From NCBI RefSeq assembly GCF_003990335.1, contig NZ_CP034683.1, forward strand, positions 572,501 through 636,500: a stretch of DNA of 64,000 bases, given 5' to 3'. The stretch is from Rheinheimera mangrovi. Its GTDB lineage: Bacteria > Pseudomonadota > Gammaproteobacteria > Enterobacterales > Alteromonadaceae. The notes under the pieces are model-generated. The model made no database searches and had not been told where the DNA came from. It saw only the letters and a list, made by a program, of their open reading frames with translations. The position numbers were made by a program, and so were the translations under genes. Below are positions 1-8,917 of this stretch, in pieces; position 1 is the first letter of the stretch, and the number at the start of each line of letters is the position of its first letter.

Positions 1-1731
1 TCTGTGAGTGGTTGCGTCAGAGGCAAACTGGCCCATCAGGTTATAGACACCGGCATGATTAATCAGCGCTTTATATCGTTCGGTATGACCCGCAATCCAG
101 CTTACCAGATAACCCCCATAACTGCCGCCAGCTGCTGCTAAGCGGGTGGAATCAATAAAACCACGCGACAGCATGTAATCCACAGCAGCTTCACTGTCCA
201 TAAAAGGCTTTACCGGGTGTTCGCCATGAATAGATTCAGCAAAAGCCTGACCAAAGCTGGTTGAACCGTGGAAGTTGGGCTGGATCACTACATAACCTGC
301 TGCAGCAAATACCTGGGAGTTCCAGCGGTAACTAAAGCTGTCACCCGAGTAGCTGTGTGGTCCGCCATGCAATACATTCAGCAAAGGCCATTTTTTGTTG
401 GGATCAAAGTTCGGCGGATACGTAATATAAGCCTGCACCAGTTTGCCATCTGCTCCGGCAAAGCTGACATCTTCAGTTTTACCCCAACTAATGCTTTGCT
501 GCAGCTCCTGGTTGATCCGGCTTAGCTGCTTTAAAGTGCGCCCTTTATTATCCAAACTATAAATTTCCGGCATCTGCTTCATGCTGTGCTGCACCAGATA
601 AATTTGTTGCTGTTGGCCAATTTGCAGCTGACTGATATCAGCCTGGCGCAAAATTTGTTTCACTGGGCCACCGGCTAACGGCATGCTATACAAAGCTGAT
701 TTTGCTTTGTCGGCCGCCTGAAAATACAAAGTGCCGTTGTTGCCAAACTCCCAGTCATCGACCGAAATATCCCAATCCTGAGTCAGGTTGGTTTTTTGCT
801 GGGGCTTAAAATCAAAGCGGATCAGCTGGTTATTATCCGAGGTGAAAAAGGTGCTGCGCTGTGCGCCATAGACCAGGCTGTTGCCATCAGGGCTGAATTT
901 AGGGTTGTTGTCACTGGCCGGATTGTCTGCGGTGATATTGACAAACTCACCTGAACCGTCAGTTTTAACAATCAAAATATCGTGATTTAGCTGATCAAAA
1001 GGCGGTGGGCTGGTCACTGCACTGACAGCTATCTGGCGGCCATCTGTAGAAATATCAAATTCAGCATCGCCATTTAAACTAAATCTGCGATCCCAGCCTG
1101 GTGTTAAGTCTGCTATTTCGCCGGTATGAATGTTAATACTGAACAAATGCGGATAGCTGTCATCGGTTAACCAGTGATCCCAGAAGCGATAGACTCTGTC
1201 TTCTGTCACCCGTGCTGTCACTTTATTGTCTTTTTTCTTCTTCAACTGCTCTGCTAAAGCGGCAAAGTCACCATTAAACCCTTTAGGTACATTGGCCAGA
1301 AACAAAATACGCTGGCCGTCCGGAAACCATTTTGGCTGCTGCACCGCAACAGGTAATTTAGTTAAAGCTTTGGCTTCGCCACCAGTTAAAGGCAATAAAA
1401 ATAGCTGATTCGTTTCATTGCCACGTTTGGATAAAAACACCAGCTGACGACCATCAGGGCTCCAGGCTGGTGCAGTATCTGAATCCGGGTGCTGGGTTAA
1501 AGCCGTTAATTGTTGGGTACGTAAATCCAGAATATGAATATCAGCATTGCCTTTATCGGCGGCCAGATCATAACGGGTGATCGTCAATGCCAGTTGCTGA
1601 CCACTGGGTGATAAGGTCATGGCACCGGGGCGCGCCACTTGCCATAAATGCTGAGCCGTTAAAGGTTCAGTTGCGGCCTGAGCAGCACCTGCCGCCACAA
1701 CCATCATCAGGGCTGAAAAACTAAATTTCAT
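1..1731 (-). CDS. S9 family prolyl oligopeptidase-like serine peptidase, exported (3' end beyond window)
   Basis: Hydrolyses peptides, probably as a dipeptidyl or acylaminoacyl peptidase in the periplasm. The visible 577 codons start at an ATG followed by a signal peptide (MKFSFSALMMVVAAGAAQA). A long beta-propeller region follows, with repeated WSPDG, FSPDG and WFPDG turns typical of the WD40-like N-terminal half of S9 enzymes. The alpha/beta-hydrolase domain then begins, with HGGP near residue 475 and the nucleophile motif GGSYGG (Ser537). The catalytic Asp and His lie beyond the left window edge. The frame stays open to base 1, so this is an edge-truncated gene and not a broken one. The exact S9 subfamily is an inference. 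Confidence 0.9.
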   Translation of the reverse strand, partial: MKFSFSALMMVVAAGAAQAATEPLTAQHLWQVARPGAMTLSPSGQQLALTITRYDLAADKGNADIHILDLRTQQLTALTQHPDSDTAPAWSPDGRQLVFLSKRGNETNQLFLLPLTGGEAKALTKLPVAVQQPKWFPDGQRILFLANVPKGFNGDFAALAEQLKKKKDNKVTARVTEDRVYRFWDHWLTDDSYPHLFSINIHTGEIADLTPGWDRRFSLNGDAEFDISTDGRQIAVSAVTSPPPFDQLNHDILIVKTDGSGEFVNITADNPASDNNPKFSPDGNSLVYGAQRSTFFTSDNNQLIRFDFKPQQKTNLTQDWDISVDDWEFGNNGTLYFQAADKAKSALYSMPLAGGPVKQILRQADISQLQIGQQQQIYLVQHSMKQMPEIYSLDNKGRTLKQLSRINQELQQSISWGKTEDVSFAGADGKLVQAYITYPPNFDPNKKWPLLNVLHGGPHSYSGDSFSYRWNSQVFAAAGYVVIQPNFHGSTSFGQAFAESIHGEHPVKPFMDSEAAVDYMLSRGFIDSTRLAAAGGSYGGYLVSWIAGHTERYKALINHAGVYNLMGQFASDATTHR

Positions 1732-1890
1732 ACACACTCGCGTTTGTTCAGTCAAAGCAATAAGTTGACGCTAGCATAGGCCAGTAGCGCTATAAATAAA
1801 ACCCTGACGAATGGAAGGATATTCAGGATTAAGCTGAAGTTGTAGTGCTGTTCACAGCTAATTAACGACGCCAGTTATGGTCAGGGCTAT

Positions 1891-1908
1891 ACTTAAGGGG
1901 CCTTAAGT
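1891..1908. promoter_or_regulatory. 8-bp inverted repeat in front of a small ORF
   Basis: ACTTAAGG-GG-CCTTAAGT is a perfect inverted repeat with a 2-base centre. It lies 16 bases upstream of the start codon at 1925, between the S9 peptidase and the small ORF. It could be an operator or a hairpin in the leader. No known regulator is assigned. Confidence 0.35.
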
Positions 1909-1924
1909 AAAACCGGAGGTCCTT

Positions 1925-2041
1925 ATGTTCAGCCGTGAGTTTTGGCAAACCTTTGTGCAACTGCTGAGTTTTAATGGCTATATCCTGCCAGACGAGTTGC
2001 ATCACTATCGCTCAGAAGAAGCAGTGAAACAGGATCGATAG
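1925..2041 (+). CDS. Small 38-aa protein, unknown function
   Basis: The ORF of 38 codons starts at an ATG with a strong ribosome binding site (GGAGGT, 4-5 bases upstream). It ends at a TAG that runs straight into a small hairpin. The peptide has no signal sequence and contains F-V-Q-L-L-S-F-N-G-Y-I-L-P-D-E. A similar pattern, F-x2-L-x2-F-x-G-Y-x-P-x-E, occurs in the 56-aa ORF at 53312-53482, so the two may be members of one small-protein family. Function is unknown. The strong ribosome site, the terminator-like hairpin and the resemblance are the only support that it is a real gene. Confidence 0.5.
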   Translation: MFSREFWQTFVQLLSFNGYILPDELHHYRSEEAVKQDR

Positions 2042-2057
2042 GGAGCTTGATGCTCCC
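2041..2057. terminator. Small hairpin after the 38-aa ORF
   Basis: GGGAGC and GCTCCC are separated by 5 bases and followed by a T-rich stretch (TGCTTCGTTTT). It is a weak intrinsic terminator candidate between the converging small ORF and the GAF gene. Confidence 0.4.
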
Positions 2058-2081
2058 TGCTTCGTTTTACGAGTGCGTGCT

Positions 2082-3305
2082 TCAATAAGCTGCAGTCAGG
2101 TCTGCTGCTTGCGCTAAATAAACTTTGATCTGTAGTTTTTCAGTTGTGCTTTCCCGCTGCAATGATACGCCAGACAACTTTGCCAGATACTGACTAAAGA
2201 CCCAAAAAGGTTCAGTGTGACTTTCTTCTGGTTCAGCTTCTTGCTGCCATGGATACAACAAGATCCAGTTGAGTTGCAACTGAGAGCCATGTTGTTCGGT
2301 ACTTAAGCAGAGTTCAGGCGTGCGACTCAGGCTATGGTTTAGCACGTAGCAGCTCAAAGCACAGCACAATAATTCCAGTACTTGAGGTGGTAATGAGCAA
2401 GCCAGCAATGGCGATATGCAGGATGAAATTCTCGGAGACGCTTTCAGTAATAGCGAGGCCTGATAAGCGCCACGTTCAGCCAGGTCTACCACTTTGCTGG
2501 TGGTCTGTTGCTGGGACTGCACCCCAGACAGTTTTTCAAGCATGCCTGATAATACGGCCCAGCAGGAACTCTGCTGTTTCAGTTGTTGCAGGCTGGGTTT
2601 AAGCAAAGGCAGGGTCAGTTTATGTTCTGGTTGTAGCAACCTGCTGTGCATCAGTTGCAGCTGTTGTTGGCTCTGAATCATTTGCTGTTGCAGCATCTGC
2701 ATTAAATTAGCCAGTAAATCAGAGAGTTGAGGCAAGTTGTAGTGAGATTGCTGTAACGACAACATTAACTGATGGTTGTAATTTTTTTCATCCTGCAGTT
2801 GCTGCTGCAGTTCAACGTTTTGATCAAACAAGGCTAAATCGCCTTCAATGGCTTCTTTAAAGAGCTGCAGCAACTGAGTATGCTGCTCGTCCATAGGCCT
2901 GTTGAAATAATCCAGAATACAAATGGTGCCAAACAGATGCCCATCAGGCCAATACAACGGGTAACCATGGTAAAACACCAACCCCAGCGCCGCAGTAGGG
3001 TTGTCATGCATTTCCGGTACCTGTGTGGCATCTGCTATATGCAGAGGCTTTTGCGTACGCAGCACATTGGCGCAATAGGAATTCAAGTGCAGTGGCATGC
3101 TTTGGCTGGCAAAAAATGGGTGTTTGCCATTGCTGTTGGTCACCTGCAATACCAACTGACTGCCATCCATCCTGTTGATCAAAGCACAAGGTACATCGGC
3201 CTGACGCGCTAATAAATCCACCATTAATTGCCAGTGGCTGACAAAATGCTCCAGTGTCAGCACCTGACCTGTTTGCGCAGTGGAATCCGTTGTCTGCATG
3301 AACAT
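2082..3305 (-). CDS. GAF-domain protein with a Gln-rich coiled coil
   Basis: Cytoplasmic protein of 407 aa. Residues about 20-155 form a GAF sensor domain (the segments CANVLRTQKPLHIAD and GYPLYWPDGHLFGTICILD are typical of GAF domains fused to signalling modules). Residues about 165-250 are a Gln- and Leu-rich coiled coil. The C-terminal third resembles a degenerate kinase-like region without recognisable HisKA or ATP-binding motifs, so enzymatic activity is not supported. No output domain is recognised. It could act as a sensor or partner for another kinase. Two ATG codons (3305 and 3299) are possible starts. It is divergent from the blaI-like gene across a 195-base gap. Confidence 0.7.
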   Translation of the reverse strand: MFMQTTDSTAQTGQVLTLEHFVSHWQLMVDLLARQADVPCALINRMDGSQLVLQVTNSNGKHPFFASQSMPLHLNSYCANVLRTQKPLHIADATQVPEMHDNPTAALGLVFYHGYPLYWPDGHLFGTICILDYFNRPMDEQHTQLLQLFKEAIEGDLALFDQNVELQQQLQDEKNYNHQLMLSLQQSHYNLPQLSDLLANLMQMLQQQMIQSQQQLQLMHSRLLQPEHKLTLPLLKPSLQQLKQQSSCWAVLSGMLEKLSGVQSQQQTTSKVVDLAERGAYQASLLLKASPRISSCISPLLACSLPPQVLELLCCALSCYVLNHSLSRTPELCLSTEQHGSQLQLNWILLYPWQQEAEPEESHTEPFWVFSQYLAKLSGVSLQRESTTEKLQIKVYLAQAADLTAAY

Positions 3306-3447
3306 AACTCTGCTATCTGCTTGTTCTATTTAGTATAAAGGCAATATTAGATGTTTGTCAGATGAAAATTGTTAACGCAATCATTTGCTGGGATTAGTTA
3401 TAAAAAGCCTGCTGAAAAATATTTCCTCCACGCTATTGCATTTATGG

Positions 3448-3484
3448 ATTACAGCTGTAATAGTTTATGTATTACGCTTGTAAT
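3448..3484. promoter_or_regulatory. Two BlaI-type operator palindromes
   Basis: ATTACAGCTGTAAT (3448-3461) is a perfect palindrome, and ATTACGCTTGTAAT (3471-3484) is a near copy 23 bases downstream. They lie 17-53 bases before the blaI-like start. BlaI/MecI repressors bind paired dyads with TACA/TGTA half-sites, so autoregulation of the operon is the natural reading. Confidence 0.7.
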
Positions 3485-3500
3485 CGATAGGTGAGATGCA

Positions 3501-3881
3501 ATGAAAGATATCAGTCAGGCTGAGTTGGAAGTATTAAAGGTGTTATGGCAACAAGCACCAGCCACAGCCAATCAAGTTGTGGATGCTTTAGCCGATGCCA
3601 GTCAGTGGCATGAAAAAACAGTAAAAACTCTGTTGAACCGTCTGGTGACTAAAGGTGCTGTGTCTTTTGAAAAAGACGGCCGGGCTTATTTATACAGCCC
3701 TGTGCTGCAGCAGGCCGATTATCAGATGAAGGAAAGCCAGAGTTTTATTCAGCGGGTGTTTTCCGGTCGAATCGCGCCTTTAGTGGCAGGTTTTGCTCAG
3801 CAGGACAAACTGGCAGAACAGGATATTGCCGAGTTGAAGCAACTGATCGCCCGCTGGGAGCAGGAGAATAAACATGATTAG
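3501..3881 (+). CDS. BlaI/MecI/CopY-family transcriptional repressor
   Basis: A 126-aa repressor of the penicillinase-repressor family. A winged helix spans about residues 5-75 (SQAELEVLKVLWQQAP, then EKTVKTLLNRLVTKG as recognition helix), followed by a short dimerisation and cleavage region. In the paradigm, the partner M56 protease triggers its proteolysis when a signal is sensed. The stop codon overlaps the start of the M56 gene by 8 bases, indicating translational coupling. Two matching palindromes sit in the promoter. No beta-lactamase gene lies next to it, so the controlled genes and the inducing signal are unknown. Confidence 0.88.
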   Translation: MKDISQAELEVLKVLWQQAPATANQVVDALADASQWHEKTVKTLLNRLVTKGAVSFEKDGRAYLYSPVLQQADYQMKESQSFIQRVFSGRIAPLVAGFAQQDKLAEQDIAELKQLIARWEQENKHD

Positions 3882-5091
3882 TCTGTTGCTGGAGTTACTG
3901 CTGCCGCTGTCGTTGATGCTACTGACATTGCTGGTGCTGCGGCCTTATTTACTCACGCGGCTTGGAGGGCGCACCTTGTATGCATTGTGGTGTCTGGTGC
4001 CTGTATTGCTGTTGTGTTTTGTGTTGCCATTGCAGCTGGGGCAGAACAGCTCTTTGGCTGTTATGCAGGTGTATCAGGTGGGGTTGCAGCAAGCTTCGCA
4101 GCAGTTTAGCAGCGGCTCTTTGCTGCTCTGGTTTTGGCTGACTGGTGTGCTGTTATTTGCCGCTGCAGTGTTGCGTAGTCAGTTGCAATTGCGCAAAGAA
4201 AAAGCGGCAGCTACATCTATCGAACTGCAATCCGCGTCTTTGCATTCCACCTTGCCTTGCTTGTTAAGCGATAGAGTGCAGGGACCCTATATCAGTGGTG
4301 TGTTACGACCAGAAATTATGCTGCCAGCTGATTTTTTCCAACGTTTTTCGCCCACTCAACAGCAACTGATCCTCAATCATGAGCTGACACATTGGCAGCG
4401 TGGCGATTTGTTTTGCAATCTGCTTGCTCTGGGTTTGCTGATGTTGTTCTGGTTTAACCCTTTGTGTTGGTTGGCCTACAGCGCCTACCGCCAGGATCAG
4501 GAATTAGCTTGTGATGCGCTGGTATTAGCAGGCGCAGCCACTGCCGACAAAATTGCTTACGGTAAAGCTTTACTAAGCAACTCAGAGCCAACGCCAGTCA
4601 GCTGGCAGGGGCTTACCACTCACTATGGAGATGTAAAACAGATGAAACAACGTTTATTACAATTACAAACTCAGCAGGGTTTTAGTAAAACCACATTAGT
4701 CGCAGCTTTAGCGCTGGTGCTTGCCACAGGCCTTTGGTTACAGCAACCTGTTCAGGCTGCGTCTACTACTGCTGCTGTGAAAAATGAACCAGTTCCTGTA
4801 ATGCGGATTGAACCTAAGTACCCAATTCAGGCCGCCGAACAAAAAATAGAAGGTTATGTGGATGCTAAGTTTGATATCTCAGCACAAGGCAAAGTCAGTA
4901 ATGTGCGTATTGTGCGTTCAGTGCCCCAAGGCACTTTTGACAAAGTCAGTATCACAGCTTTGGAGCAATGGCAGTATTCAGCTACAGGCCAGGAGCATAA
5001 AGATATGCTGGTGAAGCTGGAATTCGCTTTGGACTTGCTAGACACGCCAATGGAAAGAGTGGAAGTGACGCCAACGGAGAAACATAATTAA
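3874..5091 (+). CDS. BlaR1-like M56 metallopeptidase fused to a TonB C-terminal domain
   Basis: A 405-aa membrane protein. N-terminal transmembrane segments (about 1-20, 35-53, 82-102) are followed by the M56 zinc peptidase core with HELTH at residues 169-173. Another membrane span lies near residue 275, and a periplasmic C-terminal TonB-like domain covers about 300-390 (RIEPKYPIQAAEQKIEGYV and the following fold). BlaR1 proteins normally carry a penicillin-binding sensor there. The TonB-type domain instead suggests that the sensor reads an outer-membrane partner or another periplasmic cue. Co-transcribed with the upstream repressor through an 8-base overlap. The M56-TonB arrangement is known in proteobacteria, but its signal is not clear. 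Confidence 0.85.
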   Translation: MISLLLELLLPLSLMLLTLLVLRPYLLTRLGGRTLYALWCLVPVLLLCFVLPLQLGQNSSLAVMQVYQVGLQQASQQFSSGSLLLWFWLTGVLLFAAAVLRSQLQLRKEKAAATSIELQSASLHSTLPCLLSDRVQGPYISGVLRPEIMLPADFFQRFSPTQQQLILNHELTHWQRGDLFCNLLALGLLMLFWFNPLCWLAYSAYRQDQELACDALVLAGAATADKIAYGKALLSNSEPTPVSWQGLTTHYGDVKQMKQRLLQLQTQQGFSKTTLVAALALVLATGLWLQQPVQAASTTAAVKNEPVPVMRIEPKYPIQAAEQKIEGYVDAKFDISAQGKVSNVRIVRSVPQGTFDKVSITALEQWQYSATGQEHKDMLVKLEFALDLLDTPMERVEVTPTEKHN

Positions 5092-5127
5092 GCAGAGTGA
5101 AACTGATTTTCGCATTGCAGCTTGAAT

Positions 5128-5154
5128 AGCAAAGGGGCCGCTGGCTCTTTTGCT
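5128..5154. terminator. Hairpin after the BlaI/M56 operon
   Basis: AGCAAAGGGGCC (5128-5139) pairs, with G-T pairs, with GGCTCTTTTGCT (5143-5154). The following T-tract is poor, so this is a moderate terminator candidate. Confidence 0.4.
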
Positions 5155-5274
5155 ATTGGTGTTTCATTTGTGGGAGTTTTGTACCTTTTAAGGTTTTTTT
5201 TGATTCTACTTGTGATAGCTTGGTAAATATTTTGTATTTATTACGCTTTTAGTTTGTTTTAAAAGGACTTTCAA

Positions 5275-6372
5275 ATGAAATTTTTATTCATTGCGGCAGG
5301 GCTGATCACTATGCCATTACAGGCCGATCAGCTCACAGCCTATGTCTGCGATAGCTGTAATAATCAGGAAGCACAACTGCTGGCGGAAAGTTATGCGCCT
5401 GCAGCTCAATGTGAATATACCAATCCTCCAGGCACAGTGGTTAAGCCGGATGATATGAACTGTTCTGCAGCCCCCTTAGAGTTGATTGTTGTAAACCCTG
5501 CGACTGAGCAAGCTGTTAAATATCGGGTTCAACAAAAATGTACTGGCATGGGATGCAATCCCGAAGTCAGTTTGAGCAAACTTAGATTGACAGCTGATGA
5601 ACGTGCTGTTTTGGCGACTTATTACGATATTGAATCATCAATAAATGATGCAGTAGGTCAGATGAATGAGATGATCGAAAAGTCTATTCGTGGAGATTTT
5701 TCAGCGCTAAAAGCAGGTTCTGAAGAGCAGTGTTCTGCTAATCCAATGGATTATTTCACCAAACCTGATACAAAAAGCGATATTGATAAAGCCATTGCTG
5801 AAAAAGTTAAGAGAAATATAGGCGACAGACCATGGAGTCAGTATATGACGATCAGCCCTATGGATCCTGTTGGTTTTCGCATTGAACATGGTTCTGCCCA
5901 GCTCAGTTTTAATGAGAAACACAGAACCCAGGCAGTCTACGAGCGCCATTTTTTTGGTGCGACGCCCGAACAAAAGAACCTGAATAATCTTAATTTTAAA
6001 GTGAATTATATAGGTAAAATTTCAGATCAACCTGGCCTGAGCTCTTGGGGAATACGTCTTTCGGTAGACAGAAGCACTTCCTGGGTAGATGGGCACAGAT
6101 TAACTGATCTGACACCCAATGGCGGCAGCGTGAACTTAACAGATGATATTGGGTCAATGCCTTGTTTTCGTGAGTACTTATCACAGCAGGAGGTTGAGAT
6201 CACCGGTCCTCCTGTGAGTGGTGGCGGTGGTGGCGCCCCCTCAATTCCTGGTGGAGGCAACACAGGATTACAATTATGCCCCAGTAAAACTAAGGGACAT
6301 GCTTGCTCAACCACTGCTGATGGTGCTACAACCTGCACGATAACTATCTTTAGGTCATTAGCGCCCTGCTAA
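5275..6372 (+). CDS. Secreted Cys-containing protein, unknown function
   Basis: A 365-aa protein with an N-terminal signal peptide (MKFLFIAAGLITMPLQA, cleavage before DQ). Cysteines are spread through the mature part, including CDSC near the new N terminus and four in the last 35 residues, so it is probably disulfide-bonded in the periplasm or outside the cell. A Gly/Pro-rich flexible stretch (GGGGGAPSIPGGGN) precedes the Cys-rich tail. A ribosome site (AAAGGA) precedes the ATG. I do not recognise a family. It is preceded by a hairpin and followed by about 245 bases without a gene, so it looks monocistronic. Confidence 0.65.
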   Translation: MKFLFIAAGLITMPLQADQLTAYVCDSCNNQEAQLLAESYAPAAQCEYTNPPGTVVKPDDMNCSAAPLELIVVNPATEQAVKYRVQQKCTGMGCNPEVSLSKLRLTADERAVLATYYDIESSINDAVGQMNEMIEKSIRGDFSALKAGSEEQCSANPMDYFTKPDTKSDIDKAIAEKVKRNIGDRPWSQYMTISPMDPVGFRIEHGSAQLSFNEKHRTQAVYERHFFGATPEQKNLNNLNFKVNYIGKISDQPGLSSWGIRLSVDRSTSWVDGHRLTDLTPNGGSVNLTDDIGSMPCFREYLSQQEVEITGPPVSGGGGGAPSIPGGGNTGLQLCPSKTKGHACSTTADGATTCTITIFRSLAPC

Positions 6373-6619
6373 ACAGGCTGCAATATCGCGCAATGTGAGG
6401 GCATTGCGCGCGATCAGGTTTTAATATTCGAGCTGAAAAAAATAGGCGAACTGGCTCTTATGTGGATTGGGTTTCGAATTTCAATTTTCAACGCTACTCC
6501 GTTAAAGTTTACTCTTCTAAAATGTGATAAGTCATATTGATATTAACTAACAAAACTGCAGGCTGCAGGGGTATAATTGCCCCCTATTTTGTTTCCCCTT
6601 TGTATCTAGGAAGTTCCAG

Positions 6620-7258
6620 ATGTCTGATTTAATTAGCAAATTAGAATGGCGTTATGCCACCAAAAAATTCGATCCGAGCCAGGTTGTTTCACAGGATAAA
6701 ATCGACTTTATTCTGGAAGCTATCCGCTTAAGCGCTACTTCCAGTGGTTTACAGCCTTATGAAGTACTGGTGATCACGAATAAAGCCATACGTGAACAAA
6801 TTAAGCCGCACGCCTGGAATCAAGGGCAAATCACTGACAGCTCACACTTATTGGTGTTTGCTGCATGGGACAACTACACAGCTGAACGTATTAACACCAT
6901 GTTTGATTTAACCAATGATATCCGTGGTTTTAAAAACGAAGGCTGGGAAAACTACCGCGCTATGCTGCTGAACACCTACCCACAGCGTGATGCTGAAACC
7001 AACTATCAACATGCAGCCCGTCAGGCCTATATTGGTTTAGGTTCAGCTTTAATTGCTGCAGCCGAGCTGAAAGTAGACAGCACGCCTATGGAAGGTTTTG
7101 ACCCGGTGAAAGTGGATGAAATCCTTGGCTTAAAAGAAAAAGGTTTACGCTCTGTATTGTTACTGCCTTTAGGCTACCGCGCTGATGAAGGCGACTGGCT
7201 GGTGAAGCTGCAAAAAGTGCGTCGCAGCCGCGAACACTTTGTCACTGAAATTAATTAA
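6620..7258 (+). CDS. NAD(P)H-dependent nitroreductase-family oxidoreductase
   Basis: A 212-aa cytoplasmic FMN enzyme of the nitroreductase fold, similar in length to NfsB. It reduces nitro compounds or quinones using NAD(P)H. The N-terminal WRYATKKFD and the SATSSGLQPYEVLVI segment (about 40-55) form the FMN phosphate-binding part typical of this family. The C-terminal LLPLGYRADE is the usual family signature near the end. It ends just before a strong hairpin and appears to be a single-gene unit. The true substrate is not known. Confidence 0.88.
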   Translation: MSDLISKLEWRYATKKFDPSQVVSQDKIDFILEAIRLSATSSGLQPYEVLVITNKAIREQIKPHAWNQGQITDSSHLLVFAAWDNYTAERINTMFDLTNDIRGFKNEGWENYRAMLLNTYPQRDAETNYQHAARQAYIGLGSALIAAAELKVDSTPMEGFDPVKVDEILGLKEKGLRSVLLLPLGYRADEGDWLVKLQKVRRSREHFVTEIN

Positions 7259-7269
7259 TTCTGCAGTTA

Positions 7270-7293
7270 AAGAAGGCCGTCACAGGCCTTCTT
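7270..7293 (+). terminator. Terminator after the nitroreductase gene
   Basis: AAGAAGGCC, a 6-base loop, then GGCCTTCTT: a perfect 9-bp stem starting 11 bases after the stop codon. Confidence 0.7.
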
Positions 7294-7394
7294 GCTAAAT
7301 AGCATTCCTTTTTCCCTTCCTCTCTGACATCGTGTCAACATAATGTCATATCTGTCAGCTATGGTTTGACTATGAATGTGACTATGGGGGCTTT

Positions 7395-7886
7395 ATGTCG
7401 ATAGTTGAAAAGCCTGTGCAGGATGTGCATCAGGCCTTAAAAAATGCTGCGCCTTTGGCTCGTTATCTGGAGCGAAATGCCAGTAGTGCTGATGCCGCCG
7501 ATATTTTTCAGGAGTCTATTGCCCGTGTGTTGGAACAGGCAAAGCAGCGGCCTATTCTGAATCCTCTTGCTTATGCCTTCACTGTGGCCCGTCATATGTT
7601 AATGCGGTTAAAACCAGTCCAGGCCGAGGAGCCGGATCAAGTGCTGTGTCAAAGCGCCAACCCGGAAGAAATGGCCAGCATGCAGCAAACTGTCGATCGC
7701 TTTAGTCGGGCGCTATCTACGATGCCGCCATTAAGACGACAAGTCTTTGTGTTGTTGCGGATGGAGGGTAAAAGCCGCAGTGATATTGCTGCTTTACTGC
7801 AAATCAGCGAGGATGCAGTATCTAAACATGTCAGCAGGGCGCTGGCGGATATTCAGCGTCTGATCGATCAGTCGCGTGTTGTGTGA
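7395..7886 (+). CDS. ECF RNA polymerase sigma factor, FecI-like
   Basis: A 163-aa extracytoplasmic-function sigma factor that directs RNA polymerase to genes controlled by a cell-surface receptor. Region 2 lies at about 15-80 (ADIFQESIARVLEQ, then NPLAYAFTVARHMLMR). Region 4 is at about 105-160 (LPPLRRQVFVLLRMEGKSRS, then ISEDAVSKHVSRAL as the helix-turn-helix). The stop codon overlaps the GTG start of the FecR gene, and the receptor gene follows, giving the standard sigma, anti-sigma, receptor order. It should be silent until the receptor with the STN domain binds its ligand. Confidence 0.9.
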   Translation: MSIVEKPVQDVHQALKNAAPLARYLERNASSADAADIFQESIARVLEQAKQRPILNPLAYAFTVARHMLMRLKPVQAEEPDQVLCQSANPEEMASMQQTVDRFSRALSTMPPLRRQVFVLLRMEGKSRSDIAALLQISEDAVSKHVSRALADIQRLIDQSRVV

Positions 7887-8902
7887 GTCCTATTTTGAAT
7901 GAACAAGAAAAGTTGAATAGCAAAGAACAGGCAGAGCAGGAGTTGTATCTGCAAGCCGCCAGTTGGGTGGAAAAACTCGCCAGTGGTGAGTTGGACAGCC
8001 TGAGTAAAAGGCGGTTTAGCCATTGGCTGGATGCCGATCCCAGACACCCAGTACTGCTGCAATCTATGGTCGAAACCTGGCAGGATCCGGCTTTAACTAA
8101 AGCTTTGTCTGCTTATCAGCCTTCGCCGTTAAAACGTTGGCAGTTATCTATTCCCCTATTGCTTAATTTGAAGTGGCCTAAATTGCAGCTGGCTGGCGCT
8201 GCTATGGCATGCAGTTCTGTGTTGGTGATGTTACTTTATCTGGGCAATGGCAGCGTGTTTTCTAGTCCTGCGCCTTACGAGCTTAAAACAGCTCAGGCCA
8301 GCAGCATGCAACAAGGGCTTGATGATGGCTCAGTGGTCGATATAGCGCCTGACAGTCAGCTCACAGTGTTTTTTACGCCAGATAAACGTCAGGTACTGCA
8401 AGGCCAGGGTGCTGCTTATTTTGCTGTGGCCAAAGACAAACAACGGCCTTTTGAAGTCCGACTGGATCAAGCCAGCGTAGTGGCTGTTGGCACCGAATTT
8501 AATATTGATCGCGACCCGGATCTGATTGATATCACAGTGTACGAAGGTGCTGTGCAGGTACAGGCTAGCGCTGCTGGCCCAAGTCAGTTGCTCAAAAGTG
8601 GTGAGCGAATTCGTATTCAGCAGAATAAATTATCCGAAGTGCAAAAAGTGGATTTGCAACAGTTAGTCGACTGGCGCTCTGGCTGGATTGAAATTGAAAA
8701 CGAAACCTTAGCTTATTTACTGCACAGGCTAAACCGCTCGGCTTTGGTGCCTGTCAGTGCCAGTGCAGAGGTCGCAGATTTGCGGGTGGCAGGTCGTTTT
8801 GAACTGGCCAACACCCAACAAACCTTATCGGCTTTGACTGAAGCTTATGGCCTGACGCTGCAGCAAAACAGTAGCGGTATCCGGCTGAGTAGGTCAGAGT
8901 AG
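7883..8902 (+). CDS. FecR-family anti-sigma/sigma-regulator protein
   Basis: A 339-aa inner-membrane signal relay. The N-terminal cytoplasmic part (about 20-60, ending in RRFSHWLDADPRHPVLLQ) is the FecR anti-sigma segment that holds the sigma factor. A transmembrane helix follows at about 105-128. The periplasmic FecR domain (about 135-245; TVFFTPDKRQVLQGQGAAYF, then GTEFNI) and a C-terminal domain that contacts the STN domain come next. It begins at a GTG sharing bases with the sigma stop (GTGA overlap), which fixes the start. The receptor gene starts 15 bases after its stop. Confidence 0.9.
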   Translation: MSPILNEQEKLNSKEQAEQELYLQAASWVEKLASGELDSLSKRRFSHWLDADPRHPVLLQSMVETWQDPALTKALSAYQPSPLKRWQLSIPLLLNLKWPKLQLAGAAMACSSVLVMLLYLGNGSVFSSPAPYELKTAQASSMQQGLDDGSVVDIAPDSQLTVFFTPDKRQVLQGQGAAYFAVAKDKQRPFEVRLDQASVVAVGTEFNIDRDPDLIDITVYEGAVQVQASAAGPSQLLKSGERIRIQQNKLSEVQKVDLQQLVDWRSGWIEIENETLAYLLHRLNRSALVPVSASAEVADLRVAGRFELANTQQTLSALTEAYGLTLQQNSSGIRLSRSE

Positions 8903-8917
8903 CAGTGGAGGCGGGTT

